A DNA stretch of 64,000 bases from Sthenelais limicola (GCA_942159475.1 OW804097.1:7283685-7347684); one strand, 5' to 3'. Counted from the first letter of the stretch, positions 1 through 12,039 are shown. Numbers and translations: made by a program. The notes: generated by a model from the sequence alone, not told the origin.

Positions 1-1
1 G

Positions 2-150
2 GGAAAAGAAGCACTTGTACAACAGTTATATCAGGACTTTGAAGATGTGTTTGAGGACAGCTTGGGACGAACATCCAAGCCACCCATGTTATCGATATGG
101 GGAACCATCCCCTGATTAAGACAAGATCGCAGAGGGTGCCCATACACTAG
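2..150 (+). pseudogene. Ty3/gypsy pol fragment (just upstream of RT)
   Basis: Bases 2-84 read as an acidic stretch including DFEDVFEDSLG. After a one-base shift at about position 85 the reading becomes HVIDMGNHPLIKTRSQRVP and stops at 148-150. This is the usual start of a Ty3/gypsy reverse transcriptase region (F..vF..lG...HvIdtg...pik.r..RvP), and it resembles the matching stretch near 15.93 kb. It is frameshifted, cut by the window edge on the left and lost on the right, so it is a relic. The family call is from motif memory only. Confidence 0.6.
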
Positions 151-176
151 CTAAAACTAACATAGATATGGGATGA

Positions 177-320
177 TTCCTTCTCAGCCAATCAGATTTC
201 AGCTAATTTGCATAAATAGGGCCCAAAATGGCCAAAATATTGAAAATAAAAAATGACGCTCAATCTCATCATTTTCAGCACCTCCTGAACTATAGAATTC
301 AACTCTAAAAATAAAATAAA
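177..320 (+). repeat. Direct repeat copy 1 (144 bp, 560 bp offset)
   Basis: About 144 bases starting ATTCCTTCTCAGCCAATCAG and ending in AAAATAAAATAAA recur at 737-880 with only a few substitutions, at a constant offset of 560 bp. No coding potential is seen. It begins about 27 bp after the gypsy scrap, so it may be an LTR part or a local duplication. Confidence 0.75.
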
Positions 321-736
321 AAAGACATTTTATTCTACAGGAGTGATGCAAGTTTATAGATACTTAACCAATACCCTACTCATGAGGAGCTAATTGCTGC
401 ACCAATTTCCACAACTGTTTATTAATGGTAACTATGGATGGGATATGTTGCTAAGTGACTAATATGTACATAGATAAATTACAACAACTCCATTCCACTC
501 ATTGGGATTAATTCAGGCATGTGATTGCTTTTAAAATGCAATTTTTCAACTGGATTTACCACAAGGGGCTGATTCACCTTAGTATGGCTTTTGTGACCAT
601 GGAAACGCCTCGTTCCTAAGCAACCAAGGCAGATAGAACAATTTCAAGGATACCATTGAATTCCTTGGGGTCGATTTAGTGGAGGTAGGTGTCATGAAAA
701 TCAAAATATCTTTCAAATGCACTGAGTTAGGAGCAA

Positions 737-880
737 TTCCTTCTCAGCCAATCAGATTTCAGCTAATTTGCATAAATAGGGCCCAAAATGGCCAAAATAT
801 TGGTAATAAAAAATGCCGGCTAATCTCATCATTTTCAGCACATCCTGAACTATAGAATTCAACTCTAAAAATAAAATAAA
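737..880 (+). repeat. Direct repeat copy 2 (144 bp)
   Basis: Second copy of the repeat at 177-320, same orientation. The 416 bp between the copies has no gene that I can recognise. Confidence 0.75.
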
Positions 881-3520
881 CATGAAATTTTATTTTTGGC
901 CAATTTTTGGCCATAAGGCCCTGGACTATATGTATTGCAAGTGCCTATTCATTATAATCTGTTTATATTTGTATTGATATAGACAACTATATAAGTCAAT
1001 ATCTGATATGGGTACTTTGAATACCCAGCCTATTACAATACCTTATGTCATTTAACATCGATGTTTTCATGTTAATAGTTATGTTACTCATAAAAGCAGC
1101 ATCCTCTGGAAGACCTAAAAGTTTAGATGAAGAGCAACCGCATTGTAATACCATCAGCAATAAAAGGATTTTTGAATTTGAATTTGAATTTGAATTTGAA
1201 AAACCATCACAAACAATAGTTTATGAACTGATTCAACTCTGACGATGCTCCTTTCGGTGGAACTCCCATCCCATAGTGAAGCAATGATGTACCTGTCCAT
1301 GACGTCATGCTTTGTGTGACCCAGAAACCTGGTGAAGGGCACTGATAGGTTTGTTTTCAGGTAGCACTGGGGGCCCTGGATGGGGTTGCTCAATGTAAAC
1401 CCGTTTCTAACCCCTTTCCAACCCTAATTTGTTAATGAAACATAGTGGAATGGCTTGGCACCATTTTTGGCAATGTGTATGTGAAATATAATAGAGATCT
1501 GGCCAGCGGTTTCAGAGAAGATAGTAGTTTAAGGATCAAAACCCTTATTTTTATTAATATATAGATTATTTGGACTTGTTTGTCTTCTTCACCTAGACAA
1601 ACGGGTGAAATGGCATAATTAAAAAATTATGTACTGCATAACAAATAAGCTAGAGAAATCGCCTCTGTCCATCGGAGCTACAGCTATTATTAGTCAACAT
1701 TGGACAGGATCTGAAAAAAACCTATATTTCCCATTGCCCAAGACCAAGAACTTATCTGAGTGCCTAAGTCAGACCCATAGGAGATTTCACCCAGAAATTT
1801 CAGCTCTTACTGGTATAATTACTGCATAACAGACCTCTCGCGTCAAAATCAGACATCAGTAGCTTCACTATCATACCCTCAGCCGTCCTTGTTACACCTC
1901 AAGTAGGTTCGGGCATCTACGCATAACGATCCAATCACAGCCGTCGGGACACCCTCAAACCTCTAAGCCAATCACAAGTTGTTTAACTCTGACTCTGGAG
2001 AGGACGCCATTGCCGCATCATGATCGGCGATGGGGTCCACATAATTAAAGCTAAGAATGAAATGATTTGGATGCGTCGGTAGACGCCATAGGGGGAGGAA
2101 AGCAGGTAGGGTGTTGATAGTGTTAATCAACAAAAACAATCTTTATTTATGAACGTAAATAACCCAAGACTTCCCTGTCCTTCCCATCAAATTGTGTCGA
2201 TAGACCTAGGGCCTACTCTGCCTCGCCTGCCGAATCCTGGTACCATATCCTCTCTAGACAGCCCAAACTAAGGTAGCCTACAGAACGACATATGTATATT
2301 GTATAATGGTATCTGTCACAGATATAATCGAAAATCTTGGACCATAATAGTTCAATGCATGTATCAAAGAGAGGCTTTGAGAATAATAAACTACACAGAA
2401 ACAGCATCAACAACTTCCTTCATTCTCTCATACAGGCTATTAATAGAGATCAAAGTATTTCAATTGTTTGCTTATATTCCTCCAAACTGATCATTTACAA
2501 ACTAATTATTTCTTCTCTTTTGGTCCACTTAGCTTTGAGATGAATCGCAAGGGAATGACAACTGAAGGAATAATCAGGGTAGTAACAAGCCTGAAGAACA
2601 ATCAAAAACTGCAACATATCAGGTAGTGACTTTGTATCAAACCGTCCAATTAATTCCATGTTTGGATAGGTAATAAACGGGAACTTTATCAAAGAAAGTT
2701 CATTACATAAAAATGACTAATAAGACCGGCATGGTGACCAATAGTAGTTCATCTGTTATTTATCTTCCATAACGAATACAGTATGGACCTACCATGCGAG
2801 TACACCAAACCAATTGGAGACATACTGAGACCACTAGAGGACCTCTTAGTTTCCAACCCAAGAATCAGACTTAAGTATGTTTTAAATTTCTTTAAGTATG
2901 CCAGAATGAATAATAGGCTGTTCTGAAACTTTCCGGAAAATAATGATAATTTGGCCTCACAATTTGATATATATAATGCTATGAACAGTTATAAAATTGG
3001 AATCATATATACGTAGATTGATATCAATATAGTTACATGAATGTTTAGATTGAGGATGGCTGATAATGCTGGAGCTGAGGAAAAGGGAATGCTGAATAAT
3101 CACAATTTTGGTGAACGAGTGATTATTGACAACATGACATAAAACTGTACAAGGCAGCACGGAATGCGACGGATCAATCAAGATTTGGAACAATTTGATA
3201 GAGGACTAGAGGAATATATTTTGCATCAACATTGTTTAAGCTACTGTTAAACCTGCACTCTAAAGTGGTTCAAAAACCAAACATTTTCTACATTTGGTTC
3301 CATTCTTTTCTAACCCATCTAAAATCATCGGACCAACATTTTGGAGGATTTTGACCAGTTGTTTTTGAAACAGGGCTTTTAAAACGTCCTCATTTGTATT
3401 TGGAGGACCCACCTAAAAACTTTCTTATGATGCCATTTTTGTCACTCACCAGTTTTCCTTTAGGGATTAGTCTTCAGATCCTTGTATAGCCATATAACAA
3501 CCTACAGTTGGATCGTCAAC
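881..3520. other. Non-coding stretch, no gene seen
   Basis: AT-rich sequence with only short, compositionally unconvincing open frames. A hexanucleotide microsatellite (TTTGAA)n lies at 1171-1200. No RNA gene, splice-phase pattern or protein motif was recognised. Confidence 0.5.
1171..1200. repeat. (TTTGAA)n microsatellite
   Basis: Five uninterrupted copies of the 6-mer; it produces artefactual EFEFEF or QIQIQI reading frames on the two strands. Confidence 0.9.
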
Positions 3521-3529
3521 ACCTATATC

Positions 3530-3770
3530 GCAGCACGTGGCCGTGTTTACTTCTCAACTATGACGTCATGGCGGGCTCGGCCAATCAGCATCACCGAGCC
3601 CCACCCACCTTGCCACGCCCATTAGTTCTAGCCATTCTGAACTCAGCCGCGGTAACGCACACATCGCTTCGTTGATTGTGAAAATGTTTTCTTTTATTCT
3701 ATGTATTGTATTGGGTACTTAATAAAGTGCTTTGCATGCCCAAACGGCACTACTGCCTCTGGTTATCTAT
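3530..3770 (+). other. Retroelement-terminus-like segment (CRE plus AATAAA)
   Basis: This GC-richer patch contains TATGACGTCA (a CRE-like site at about 3558), then polyadenylation-like AATAAAG at about 3720, in otherwise AT-rich sequence. The order resembles the promoter-to-poly(A) region between A2 and B2 of the Ngaro element at 48.8-49.0 kb (also GTGTTTAC...TATGACGTCA). It could be a solo terminus of a related element; no flanking duplication was found. Confidence 0.3.
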
Positions 3771-5740
3771 TCATATCATATATATCTGTCATCGTGATTG
3801 CCCTAGACATCGTCCAACATGGCCATGCCCCCCTGCGCATATAGAAAGATATTGATAAATCCAGTTGAATAAATCATAATATGAGTGAGTTTGAAAACAT
3901 GTGTTTTGTTTTGTTGTATTATCTCAGAAAGCAGCTTTTATCATATTGACCAGTACTATACCTTTTTGAAGATTTACGAAGTATTAGGAGCGAAAAGCCC
4001 AGTTCGGTAAGCAGTTAATTTTGGCTGAATTGTTCAATTCACGATGAAGACATTATATATATATAAAGATTTTTATTCCGAATTATTTGATCATACATAT
4101 AATACTTTACACATCATACATATTCAATACAATAAAACAGGAAATGGGCATTAATAGTCCTCTACCATGAGGTCTTCCAGACCGCCCAAAATAAAATAAA
4201 TTAATTAAAGGTTGTAATGTATAGTAAATGTTTGTCCATAGTCCTTTCGTTAACATCTTTAGTATAGTTCGTATTTATTTATTTCTTTCACTGTCGTCGG
4301 TTGTGTTTGCTGACTTCTGATGCGATGACTTGTTAATCTGTGACGATATTGTCTTTTATTTTATGTCCATCATGTTTGATAGAGATCACGTCATCTCACT
4401 GAGTTCTATATTTGGATTTATGTACATCCTTATCTACTTTTGTAGTATATAATTGTAAATTACTACCAGTTCTTATTGATTCCGTCGTAGACCAGGAACA
4501 TTATTTTTACATATAACATTAAACAGTATAACATGAGCATAAGGTCAAGTTATTTAACAAAATTACATGTACAAGTAATTAGAATTTAGAAATGCCTACT
4601 TTAAAGATTGGTAGGGCATCATACATCCACAACTATGTCCTCAGATTATTTCTAAGTAACACCGTTCATACTAATAGGATTGACTGAAAAGTCAATAAGG
4701 ACCCCCCACCCTTGAACATCGGTATATCGATCCTAACTTTGACTGGGCTTTTAAGGTAATTAATTATGTATGAATTAATATCAGCTACAGATACAACTAT
4801 AAGGTCCAAAATCCGAGATGGCCACCATTTTCATGGTTTTATTTTCTGTTTTTTTGGTCATCAAAACACTTGGGGGAACAAAAAGGTCCTTTCTTTTGGT
4901 ATCAACGTGATACTGTTACTCCTATGATCTGACATGCTTTCATCAATTTCTAAATGTGAAAATAGTGTTTTGGTCAGGTGCGCTGTTTCATGGGATGAAG
5001 TGCACTGTTTGTGCATAACCCCAGGTCTCAAACACGACAGCCCCTAAATATCAGTCTGTAATCATTAATTAATTGTAAACACAGAACAATGAACCTATAT
5101 AAATGGCATGGTTATGTACATTAAGAAGAAGAAATAAGAAGAAAGGCTTTTGAGATGACTACCACATTTTGGTCTCATCCATCTGCTCACGAATACAGAA
5201 TTCTCTTATCTTATTGAAGAGTTTTAAGTAAAAATGTATATATTTCCCCCATAATGTAATATACTCAGTGAATGTATGTATAATTATATTGGTCGGGCGT
5301 CCACATGTTGAGCCACCAAACTTGCCATTGCTATGCATAATTTGGCGCGAACCTGCCATTGCTTCAGTGGCCGCTGAGCCCAGCAAACGAAAGGTAGAGA
5401 AAGATTTTTCCCCACAGACATAATATAAGAGGGAATGTTACACTCTTAATCCTCAGCGTAAAATGTCAGTGCGGTGCTGTTTTAATACAGATTAAAACGA
5501 TAGGGTACCGTAAAATCTAGATGCCCAATTTTGGCTCCGTGTGAGAACGGTGCCCTATAGAAAATTTGGCACCATTACACTGCACCATGCTTTAACAGAT
5601 CCGCAGTGTTTATGCGGGAGCGCGGCCGTGTGGCTTTCACACAAGCAGCGTTTCAAAGAAACCCCTATATATATATACACCGAGCTAAACGATGTAAGTC
5701 TAATAGAGATATGATGCTTAGACTTTGATATTTTGTTTCT
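3771..5740. other. Non-coding stretch, no gene seen
   Basis: AT-rich with no supported gene. A short hairpin ATTGACT-gaaa-AGTCAAT occurs at about 4679. Near 5475-5590 there is a run of GTGCGGTGC/GGTACCG/GGTGCC words like those at 11.1-11.3 kb. Confidence 0.45.
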
Positions 5741-5744
5741 ACTA

Positions 5745-5841
5745 GGTTTTTTCTGCTCGAGGTGTCTATAGCGTCAGGGAAGTTCAAGGGCGAAGCCCGA
5801 GAACTTCACTGACGCTGTAGACACCTCGAGCAGAAAAATCC
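5745..5841. repeat. Long near-perfect hairpin, GGGC-gaa-GCCC apex
   Basis: Arms 5745-5791 and 5795-5841 (47 nt each) are reverse complements with about five mismatches, closed by a 3-nt loop inside GGGCGAAGCCC. The arms contain TCTGCTCGAGGTGTCTA and its complement. It has no reading frame and no tRNA features. It belongs by architecture with 14215-14328 and 30828-30949. Confidence 0.9.
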
Positions 5842-5989
5842 GAGGAAATTATTGCTTTTAGAAGAGAATTGATGAGATTCCCTTAATGTTAGAGCAAAAA
5901 AGATAGACAAACCTTCTTTATTCCGTCCAAAAACATCCAAAAACATCCAAAACATCATGCAAAGCCATGCGAGTCGTCAGCCTTTCTAT

Positions 5990-6540
5990 GAGACCGGAAG
6001 TGTTCCCTATTTTGCTTTGGATAGCAAGCAGCGGAACCTTGTGAAAACACGCCGGCTGGCTGAACGTAAACATTAGCAAATACCCACCTCTGATTGGCTG
6101 TTTCTCCGCTAAGCCCCGCCCACTTCACTTGGCCAGCCGTCGTGGTATCATGCAGTTTCCGACTAACGCGGCAAGCATCGGACACTTCCGGTTCTCGAAT
6201 GCCGTGTTGCGTGTGTCTAGGGACTTAAAAAAGAAATAAATACAAGATTTGAATCGGTAGAAATGATTTAAATAGTGTTTGAGCCCGATAGCGAAGATTT
6301 AGTCCACGGGAATCAAGTAATAAATGAATGGCGAGTTCAGAAACCATGTGTTTACATGCCGCAAGTTTGCACCGCTTTAATCGGAATCTATATGATACTG
6401 CGACGGCTGGCCGAATGAAGCTTCAGCTACAACAGCCAATCAGAGGTGCGTATTCGCTAATGTTTATGTTCAGCCAGCCGGCCTGTTTTCGCAAGGTTCC
6501 GCTGCTTGCTATCCAAAGCATCGGACACTTCCGGTTCTCG
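5990..6540. mobile_element. Inverted-repeat element (arms about 112 bp)
   Basis: Left arm 5990-6102 and right arm 6431-6540 are near-perfect reverse complements: both contain AGCAAGCAGCGGAACCTT and CCTCTGATTGGCTGTT or their complements. The 330 bp core carries no transposase reading frame. This is the layout of a foldback or MITE-type non-autonomous element. The right arm overlaps a direct repeat (6176-6346 versus 6519-6689), so the locus is a composite of several copies. Related sequence recurs at 29994-30450. Confidence 0.7.
6176..6346 (+). repeat. Direct repeat copy 1 (171 bp, 343 bp offset)
   Basis: Starts CATCGGACACTTCCGGTTCT and includes GGGACTTAAAAAAGAAATAAAT. It recurs at 6519-6689 with few changes. 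A diverged copy of the AACTTAAAAAAGAAATAAAT part is at about 30337. Confidence 0.8.
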
Positions 6541-6689
6541 AATGCCGTGTTGCGTGTGTCTAGGGACTTAAAAAAGAAATAAATAAACGATTTGAATCGG
6601 TAGAAATGTTTTAAATAGTGTTTGAGCCTGATAGCGAAGATTGAGTCGACGGGAATCGAGTAATAAATGAATGGCCAGTTCAGAAGCTA
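6519..6689 (+). repeat. Direct repeat copy 2 (171 bp)
   Basis: Second copy of 6176-6346. Downstream, 6725-6830 (GGCATAGCCACTC...TTCATTCGAAAG) is also shared with 30020-30105, extending the dispersed family. Confidence 0.8.
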
Positions 6690-6888
6690 TACGTGCTTAC
6701 GTTTCGTAGACCGGAAGAGATGTGGAGATCCTTCGGCATAGCCACTCATGTGCACGTTCACTTGGCGTTGCATTGTGTACGGTAGTCTATATAGTGCACG
6801 GAGGATTTCATTCGAAAGCAGTCCGGATGCGCGCAAGCGGCTGTGTATGGTATCAGTACGCTAGCAAAATTCAGCCGCGATATGTCCA

Positions 6889-6978
6889 CCGGCTCCATAG
6901 TGTAGTGGTTATAGAGTTCAACTTCTGGGGAGAACGTTGTGTGTTCGAGCCTCATCAGGTCCTTTAGCTTTTTTTTTT
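6889..6978 (+). ncRNA. tRNA-like SINE head with Pol III promoter boxes
   Basis: The segment has an A-box-like TAGTGTAGTGGTTA at about 6898-6911 and a B-box-like TGTTCGAGCCTC, spaced as in tRNA genes, and is followed by a T10 run at 6969-6978 that could end Pol III transcription. The 5' half resembles tRNA-Val. The acceptor and anticodon stems do not pair properly, so it is more likely a tRNA-derived SINE or tRNA pseudogene than a working tRNA. Confidence 0.55.
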
Positions 6979-6993
6979 CATTCTATAGGTTGG

Positions 6994-7195
6994 GTTGATC
7001 TATGGAGACGGAAGTCTTGATCTATGGAGATGGAAGTCCTGATCTATGGAGACGGAAGTCTTGATCTATGGAGACGGAAGTCTTGATACTGATCTATAGG
7101 GACTGATACTGATCTATAGAGAGTCTTGATACTGATCTATAGGGACTGATACTGATCTATAGGGACTGATCTATGGGAACGGAAGTGGTTTGAGG
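6994..7195 (+). repeat. Minisatellite, GATCTATGGAGACGGAAGTCTT
   Basis: Four or more copies of a 22-bp unit (GATCTATGGAGACGGAAGTC plus TT) pass into a shorter derived unit, GATACTGATCTATAGGGACT. It directly follows the T-run of the tRNA-like sequence and may be the tail of the same retroposon. Confidence 0.85.
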
Positions 7196-7404
7196 GAATC
7201 TATAGAGAAAAAAACCCTCCCAGAATCTCATCAGATCGATTCTAAATGTAAATAGAACATTTGTTAACGCTTCATGAGACTAATAGAAAATAACTTGCAG
7301 AGGCTCATGGATCACTTACTCACAAAATATCATACATGTACTCCGGCCTCCTCACATTGTTTTAAATATGAAGTGTTTATACTAACACATCGAGGGGGAT
7401 TTAG

Positions 7405-7630
7405 TGGGTGAGAGAGGACAATGTATGAGGGAGGTAGGGAAGGGGAGAGAAATGCAGAGAGAAGGACAGAGAGAGTCGGGGGATGGGGGGGGGGGGGGGG
7501 TCAGAGAGAGCATTCTGTAGATAGAGATGAGATAGACATGAAGATATAGAAAGGGAGTGCAACAGAAATGACAGAGAGAGAGAGACAGAGAGAGAGAGAT
7601 GGGGGCAGAGTGGGTCGGGGAGGGAAAGAG
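7405..7630. repeat. GA-rich low-complexity tract with G12
   Basis: Purine-rich simple sequence with GAGA repeats and an uninterrupted G run near 7488-7500. Confidence 0.85.
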
Positions 7631-7640
7631 ACCTGGCTAC

Positions 7641-7760
7641 CGTTTCAATTCAATTCAATTCATAGATTCTTTATTTGCAGATCTTGATTTTACCAAGGTT
7701 ATTCGATCTCTGGTTATAGAAATTAATTCTGATAACCAGTTCTTCCAACGAGCGCCTGAA
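7641..7760 (-). mobile_element. Minus-strand retroposon 3' end, (AATTG)n tail
   Basis: Read on the minus strand, a sequence with AATAAAGAATC runs into (AATTG)n. A second similar end is at 12000-12030. This is the usual look of a LINE or SINE 3' end with a simple-repeat tail; no protein-coding part was recognised. Confidence 0.4.
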
Positions 7761-8759
7761 TCTTGATTTCTCTTTTTAAGGTAGTTTCAACGTTAACAAC
7801 AATGAATGGAGAATTAAATTAAGATATATAACAGTACATGAATCATAATGTAGTGAGATGGGAGATGAGTTAACATTAACAGACTATGAGAAGCGAAGTA
7901 TAGGCGAGATTATCTTATTACACTTAACAGGCTACCGTTTCATAATAATTGAAAGTAAAATCTAAAATTATTATGTGATCTGTATCAGGAAAATGAGTCA
8001 CAAGTAGCCAATCAAAATTAAAATAGAAAAGGTCGTAGTAGATGCCCTAAGGGTTACCATTTTTACAATTGGCTTGATCTCTTTTCAAATATAGTAATAT
8101 CTCAAAATCCATTTTTTTGCGAATTATACTGAATCCTAGTCTAAGTTAATAAACTCTTATGTCATAATGATAATTGGTAAAGCGTTGGGTGTAGACACAA
8201 TGCGCTCGCATTTCACTGCCTCTCCCTCACACAAACAAAACAATTACACGCTCCATTGCACTCACCCACTCCCCTCTCGCACCACTCCTTACACATGCAC
8301 ACACTCACATACCCTAAGTCATTGTTTTAGTATCTAGGTCAAGGTCCTAGCCTGTGTTTACCTGGGTTTTGCGTGCACCCTTGTTTCGCGTGACCTAGTA
8401 ATATAGTTCTGCTATATGTGAATCCATGCTATCATGGCCATTCTTGGAGCATACCCACAAGCCGACTATGCTGGACAACCTAATGAAACACCCAGGTGAG
8501 TAGTATCTATTGCATTAATAGTGAGCAAAGTTCTGCGACGGCTACCTCCTTATTAGTGAAACACCAACATAAATATGAGATTTGTAGTGATATCCAATTG
8601 GGAAAGTAATAGCACGTCTAAATGTATTGCTACCCTAAGCATTCCTAACGGGGTTTGGTCAAAGCGTCCCACTGTCGTGAAGTGATGTAGTTGATATGTT
8701 ATAACTATTATTTCATATCCCTGTTAGATATAGATATAGACATAGGCGAGAGATGCCAT

Positions 8760-8875
8760 CAAATTAATATTAAATGAAAGAAATGAAACCGCTACAACAG
8801 CTCACCCTTACGCCGCCTCCTCCCTTCAAGGAGAGGCGGCAGGGGTTGCAGGGGTTATACTGACCATAGCGGTAA
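8760..8875 (+). repeat. Repeat copy with GAAAGAAATGAAACCGC
   Basis: TGAAAGAAATGAAACCGC, then CACCCTTA, then a GGAGAGGCGGCAGGGG-type hairpin and GGTTGCAGGGGT, all recur in order at 9235-9342. The unit contains complementary CGCCTC.../GAGGCGGC. Purpose unknown. Confidence 0.65.
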
Positions 8876-9234
8876 GCTGTAAGGCTAACCTGTTGTTGAT
8901 GTGAATGGTTAAGATCATATTGTATTTATTGTAGCTATCATTATTGTATAAAGTCTATAGTGCTTTAATGTAGATATATATTAGTTGTGTATGTCAGGGC
9001 AGAACGAACACCACATCTTGTTAATTGTGATACTGCATTAAACAGCATTTTCTGAAATGAATAAAATATTGTTATAAAATAAAACCAAAACTAATATACT
9101 AGAATACTAATATTCCTTTAATATCTTCCTTCCCCTCCTCTCCACTACCATGTATTTAACCAGCCTTAGTTTGTCGTACATTTCTTTTACTATTAGTATT
9201 ACCTTGAAAATACTGTCGTTGCCATTGGGAATAA

Positions 9235-9342
9235 CTGAAAGAAATGAAACCGCCCACCCTTATACAGAGTCCCGCCCACCCTTCGAGGGGCTGCCGTCGC
9301 CCCTCAAGGGGAGGCAGCGGCAAACGGGAGAGGTTGCAGGGG
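9235..9342 (+). repeat. Second copy of the 8760-8875 repeat
   Basis: Same order of words as 8760-8875, followed by a G-run (about 9349-9361). Open frames on both strands here are low-complexity artefacts. Confidence 0.65.
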
Positions 9343-9389
9343 TATGTAAGGGGGGGGGGGGGACTGTGTGACAATGAGATGAACAAAAG

Positions 9390-11100
9390 AAATGATTTGA
9401 GTCAAGTTATGATTATTTTTTAAAATCTACATTAATAATTAATAATTCAATACAGACCCCCCCTATTCTAGTTGCAAATCCAGAACCAACATCCCACAAC
9501 CTAATTAATAGAGGTGTTATATGAAGGTGAGGGTGTCGCCGAAAGAATTTCCTACCCTCTAGGGAGGGAAGGTGTGTGACAAGCGTAGTAAATTGAAATG
9601 TTTACAGTACACATAGACATCCTCTTTTGGTATTTGTTCATTGCCCGCGGGGCTAGAATTGTGGAAGGTTTATTGTACATATATCTCTTATACCCGTATG
9701 ATACTAAATATATTTGTTTTATTAGTTACAAATTACAACTAATAAATGATATAATAATGACTATTTAAGTAAGTACTGTAGTGTAACAACGTTTTGGGAA
9801 ATACATGTTATTTATAATGAAGGCAGAAATACAACTCAAATGAGTCATATAGAGACATTTCTAACTCTGGTTCTAACTTCCTTCCTCATCCCACTCTTGT
9901 TCATCCTACGCCATAAGTGTGTTCAATTGTCACTGCCTGCAGATTGTTTTAATGAATATTAACCCAATTTGTCTGTTTCTTCAGGGGAAGATAATATCTC
10001 TGATGATGGAGGGGCACCCCTGCATAACTCATATTCAACACCACGAATAGACTATGAAAACATTTCAAATCTAAGAGATGGATGACAACGTAACGTTCAG
10101 GAGTTCTAATTCGTCTGCACCCTTTGGAGAAATATGATTCACCAGATTTGGACATGCTAAAAACTATTGTACACGTTCCATGTCAAAAATAAGTATTTGC
10201 AAATATGTAATAATTATTTTAATTTATATATTAATTATTTATGCTATTATATATTGTTCTATGATGTGATAATCATTTTAATTCATAGATTAATTGTTTA
10301 TGCTAATGTTCAACTCATGGTAGGCCTCAGTATTTTGCCTTCAGTTTGTAATATAAATACAGCCTTTACTGGCCACAAGATCGGAAGCTTTTAACATGTG
10401 TAAATAATTGAAATAATCGTTGTAAGTAGATATATGATATTGAATTGTATATGGGTTGTGCACCATAATGTTTCTTTTTCGAAATGAAACAATGATCTAT
10501 ATAATCATCTCGCCCCTTCCCTCCTTTCCCGTCACTCCTTGACTAACCCCCTCTCTTCCCTAATACTTGCCCTCTCTTCGACCACTCCCCTCTTCCAGTC
10601 CTGCCCCCCACATCTCCCCTCACCCTTCCTCCACTCACCCACTAACATACCATCCTCTTTCATACCTTGACCCTATCTCGCCCTCCCGCTCCGACTAAAG
10701 TTAAACACAATGAAACGTAATAATAATAATAATAGTTTCAGTGGTAACAAGAAGATGTTTGACTATGTCGGTAACATGTTATGAAGGGTATTAGAACTCA
10801 TAAAAAAATCGATGTAATTGTTGTATGTGACTGAAGTGACAGAAGTTAATAAATGAGTAAGCTGTATATAATGTAACCATTGTCTTGTTTTTTCTTGCTT
10901 CAATTCCGCTGACATAAGATATCATCCGTTTTTATGACAGGTGCCACAGGGTATGGGTATGGGTCCTGCATCTAAGGGGGGGGGGGCGTGGAGGGATAAA
11001 ATGCTGTTATGAGAATAAATCTATATATTCAAACAAGGGGTAATTCTAGTGGGGATATTCCCTGGAAAAGCAGGGGGGCATTTTTTTGTTTAAATTTCGG
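9390..11100. other. Non-coding stretch, no gene seen
   Basis: AT-rich. A partial tandem duplication of an ATAATTATTTTAATT...TTATGCTA unit lies at 10206-10306, a pyrimidine-rich tract at 10500-10690 and (AAT)n at about 10720. No gene could be supported. Confidence 0.45.
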
Positions 11101-11105
11101 AAAAA

Positions 11106-11330
11106 ATTACGGTGCCGAATCACAGTGCGGTACTGTCCATAAAACAGTGCCCAGTAACAGTGCCATATAGGCCTGTATATATGGAGGGTACCGCACCGTT
11201 ATTAGCGCAGAGCGGCACTGTGACCAGCACAGAGCGGCACTGTGATAATTATGGTGCCTTGTCACAGTGCCTTTGTACGGTACCGCACCTGCATTCCGGG
11301 TTTCCGGTACCGCACTGTTATAAGACAGAA
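11106..11330. repeat. Cluster of CACAGTGC and GGTACCGCAC words
   Basis: More than ten overlapping copies and complements of CACAGTGCC, GCGGCACTGT and GGTACCGCACTG in 225 bp. Many pair with each other, so the segment could fold extensively. No coding explanation was found. Confidence 0.7.
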
Positions 11331-11341
11331 CTCTGCAGTTA

Positions 11342-11898
11342 TTACAATTTACTGTGTATTGTGAATGGTGACTGTATATCCCAGATGAACTTATAAGCGT
11401 GAGGTTGAAGGGCCAGACTATAATTTGAGCATTTATAGGGGGGAATAACGCCCACATCATCGACCACCATGAAACCATTTGTGATCCCATCAGAAAGGAA
11501 ATGTTTTAACTTAGCATCAGTCTTGTACAATAGCTCAGAGATCCATCTATTCAATTTCATCTGCAACCTGCACCCATTAATATAATGACAGGTATTGATG
11601 CGACAAGTCGGATAGTCAAGGTCACAATTCAAGGCAGAAAAATAGTCAGAAGATAATGTATTACTCAGTGTATATTTAGACATGAAGGGATTTTCAATGT
11701 CACAGTCATCATCAATGATATCAACAACAACATTGGCTTTTTGTGAGCCTGTTCGCAGCCGGAACATTGAAGCGTTTTGCTACTCTCACAATGTAACCCA
11801 CAAAAACAACAAGCAGTTGTGTAGGGGCTGACGGCTTGGACGGTACTGGGGATTGACAAAAGCACAGTCACTGGTATTGAGGCAGGAGGAGGCAACAT
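11342..11898 (-). pseudogene. DIRS/Ngaro-like retroelement fragment (zinc-finger and RT N-terminus)
   Basis: Two overlapping minus-strand frames look like one gene broken by a frameshift near 11.7 kb. The upstream frame has a Cys-rich finger (CCFCGLHCESSKTLQCSGC). The downstream frame has LNRWISELL, then LSDGITNGFMVVD, then YKCSNYSLAL, the pattern found just before and at the start of the RT in DIRS/Ngaro elements (W..L...D......L..G...GF.i....N..sa). The catalytic RT motifs are not present, so it is a truncated, inactive copy. The lineage call is from motif memory; an unrelated single-exon gene is possible. Confidence 0.5.
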
Positions 11899-11989
11899 CT
11901 AGCGTCAGTCCATATATATAATTTTGACAGCATTGATACTAGTGGGGTCAAGATGATGGACTCATATTAGGGCATCGCTTGCTAATCCC

Positions 11990-12035
11990 GATATATTTCA
12001 ATTCAATTCAATTAAAACATTCTTTATTGCTGATT
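11990..12035 (-). mobile_element. Second minus-strand retroposon 3' tail
   Basis: TTCAATTCAATTCAATT followed by ACATTCTTTATTGCTGATTT reads on the minus strand as AATAAAG plus an (AATTG)n tail, matching the end at 7641. Confidence 0.4.
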
Positions 12036-12039
12036 TTAT

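Noticed and set aside
1154..1393. Minus-strand small protein with QIQIQI run
   Set aside because: Caused by the (TTTGAA)n microsatellite; no other support.
6889..6962. Functional tRNA gene
   Set aside because: A and B boxes are good but acceptor and anticodon stems do not pair; better explained as a SINE head.
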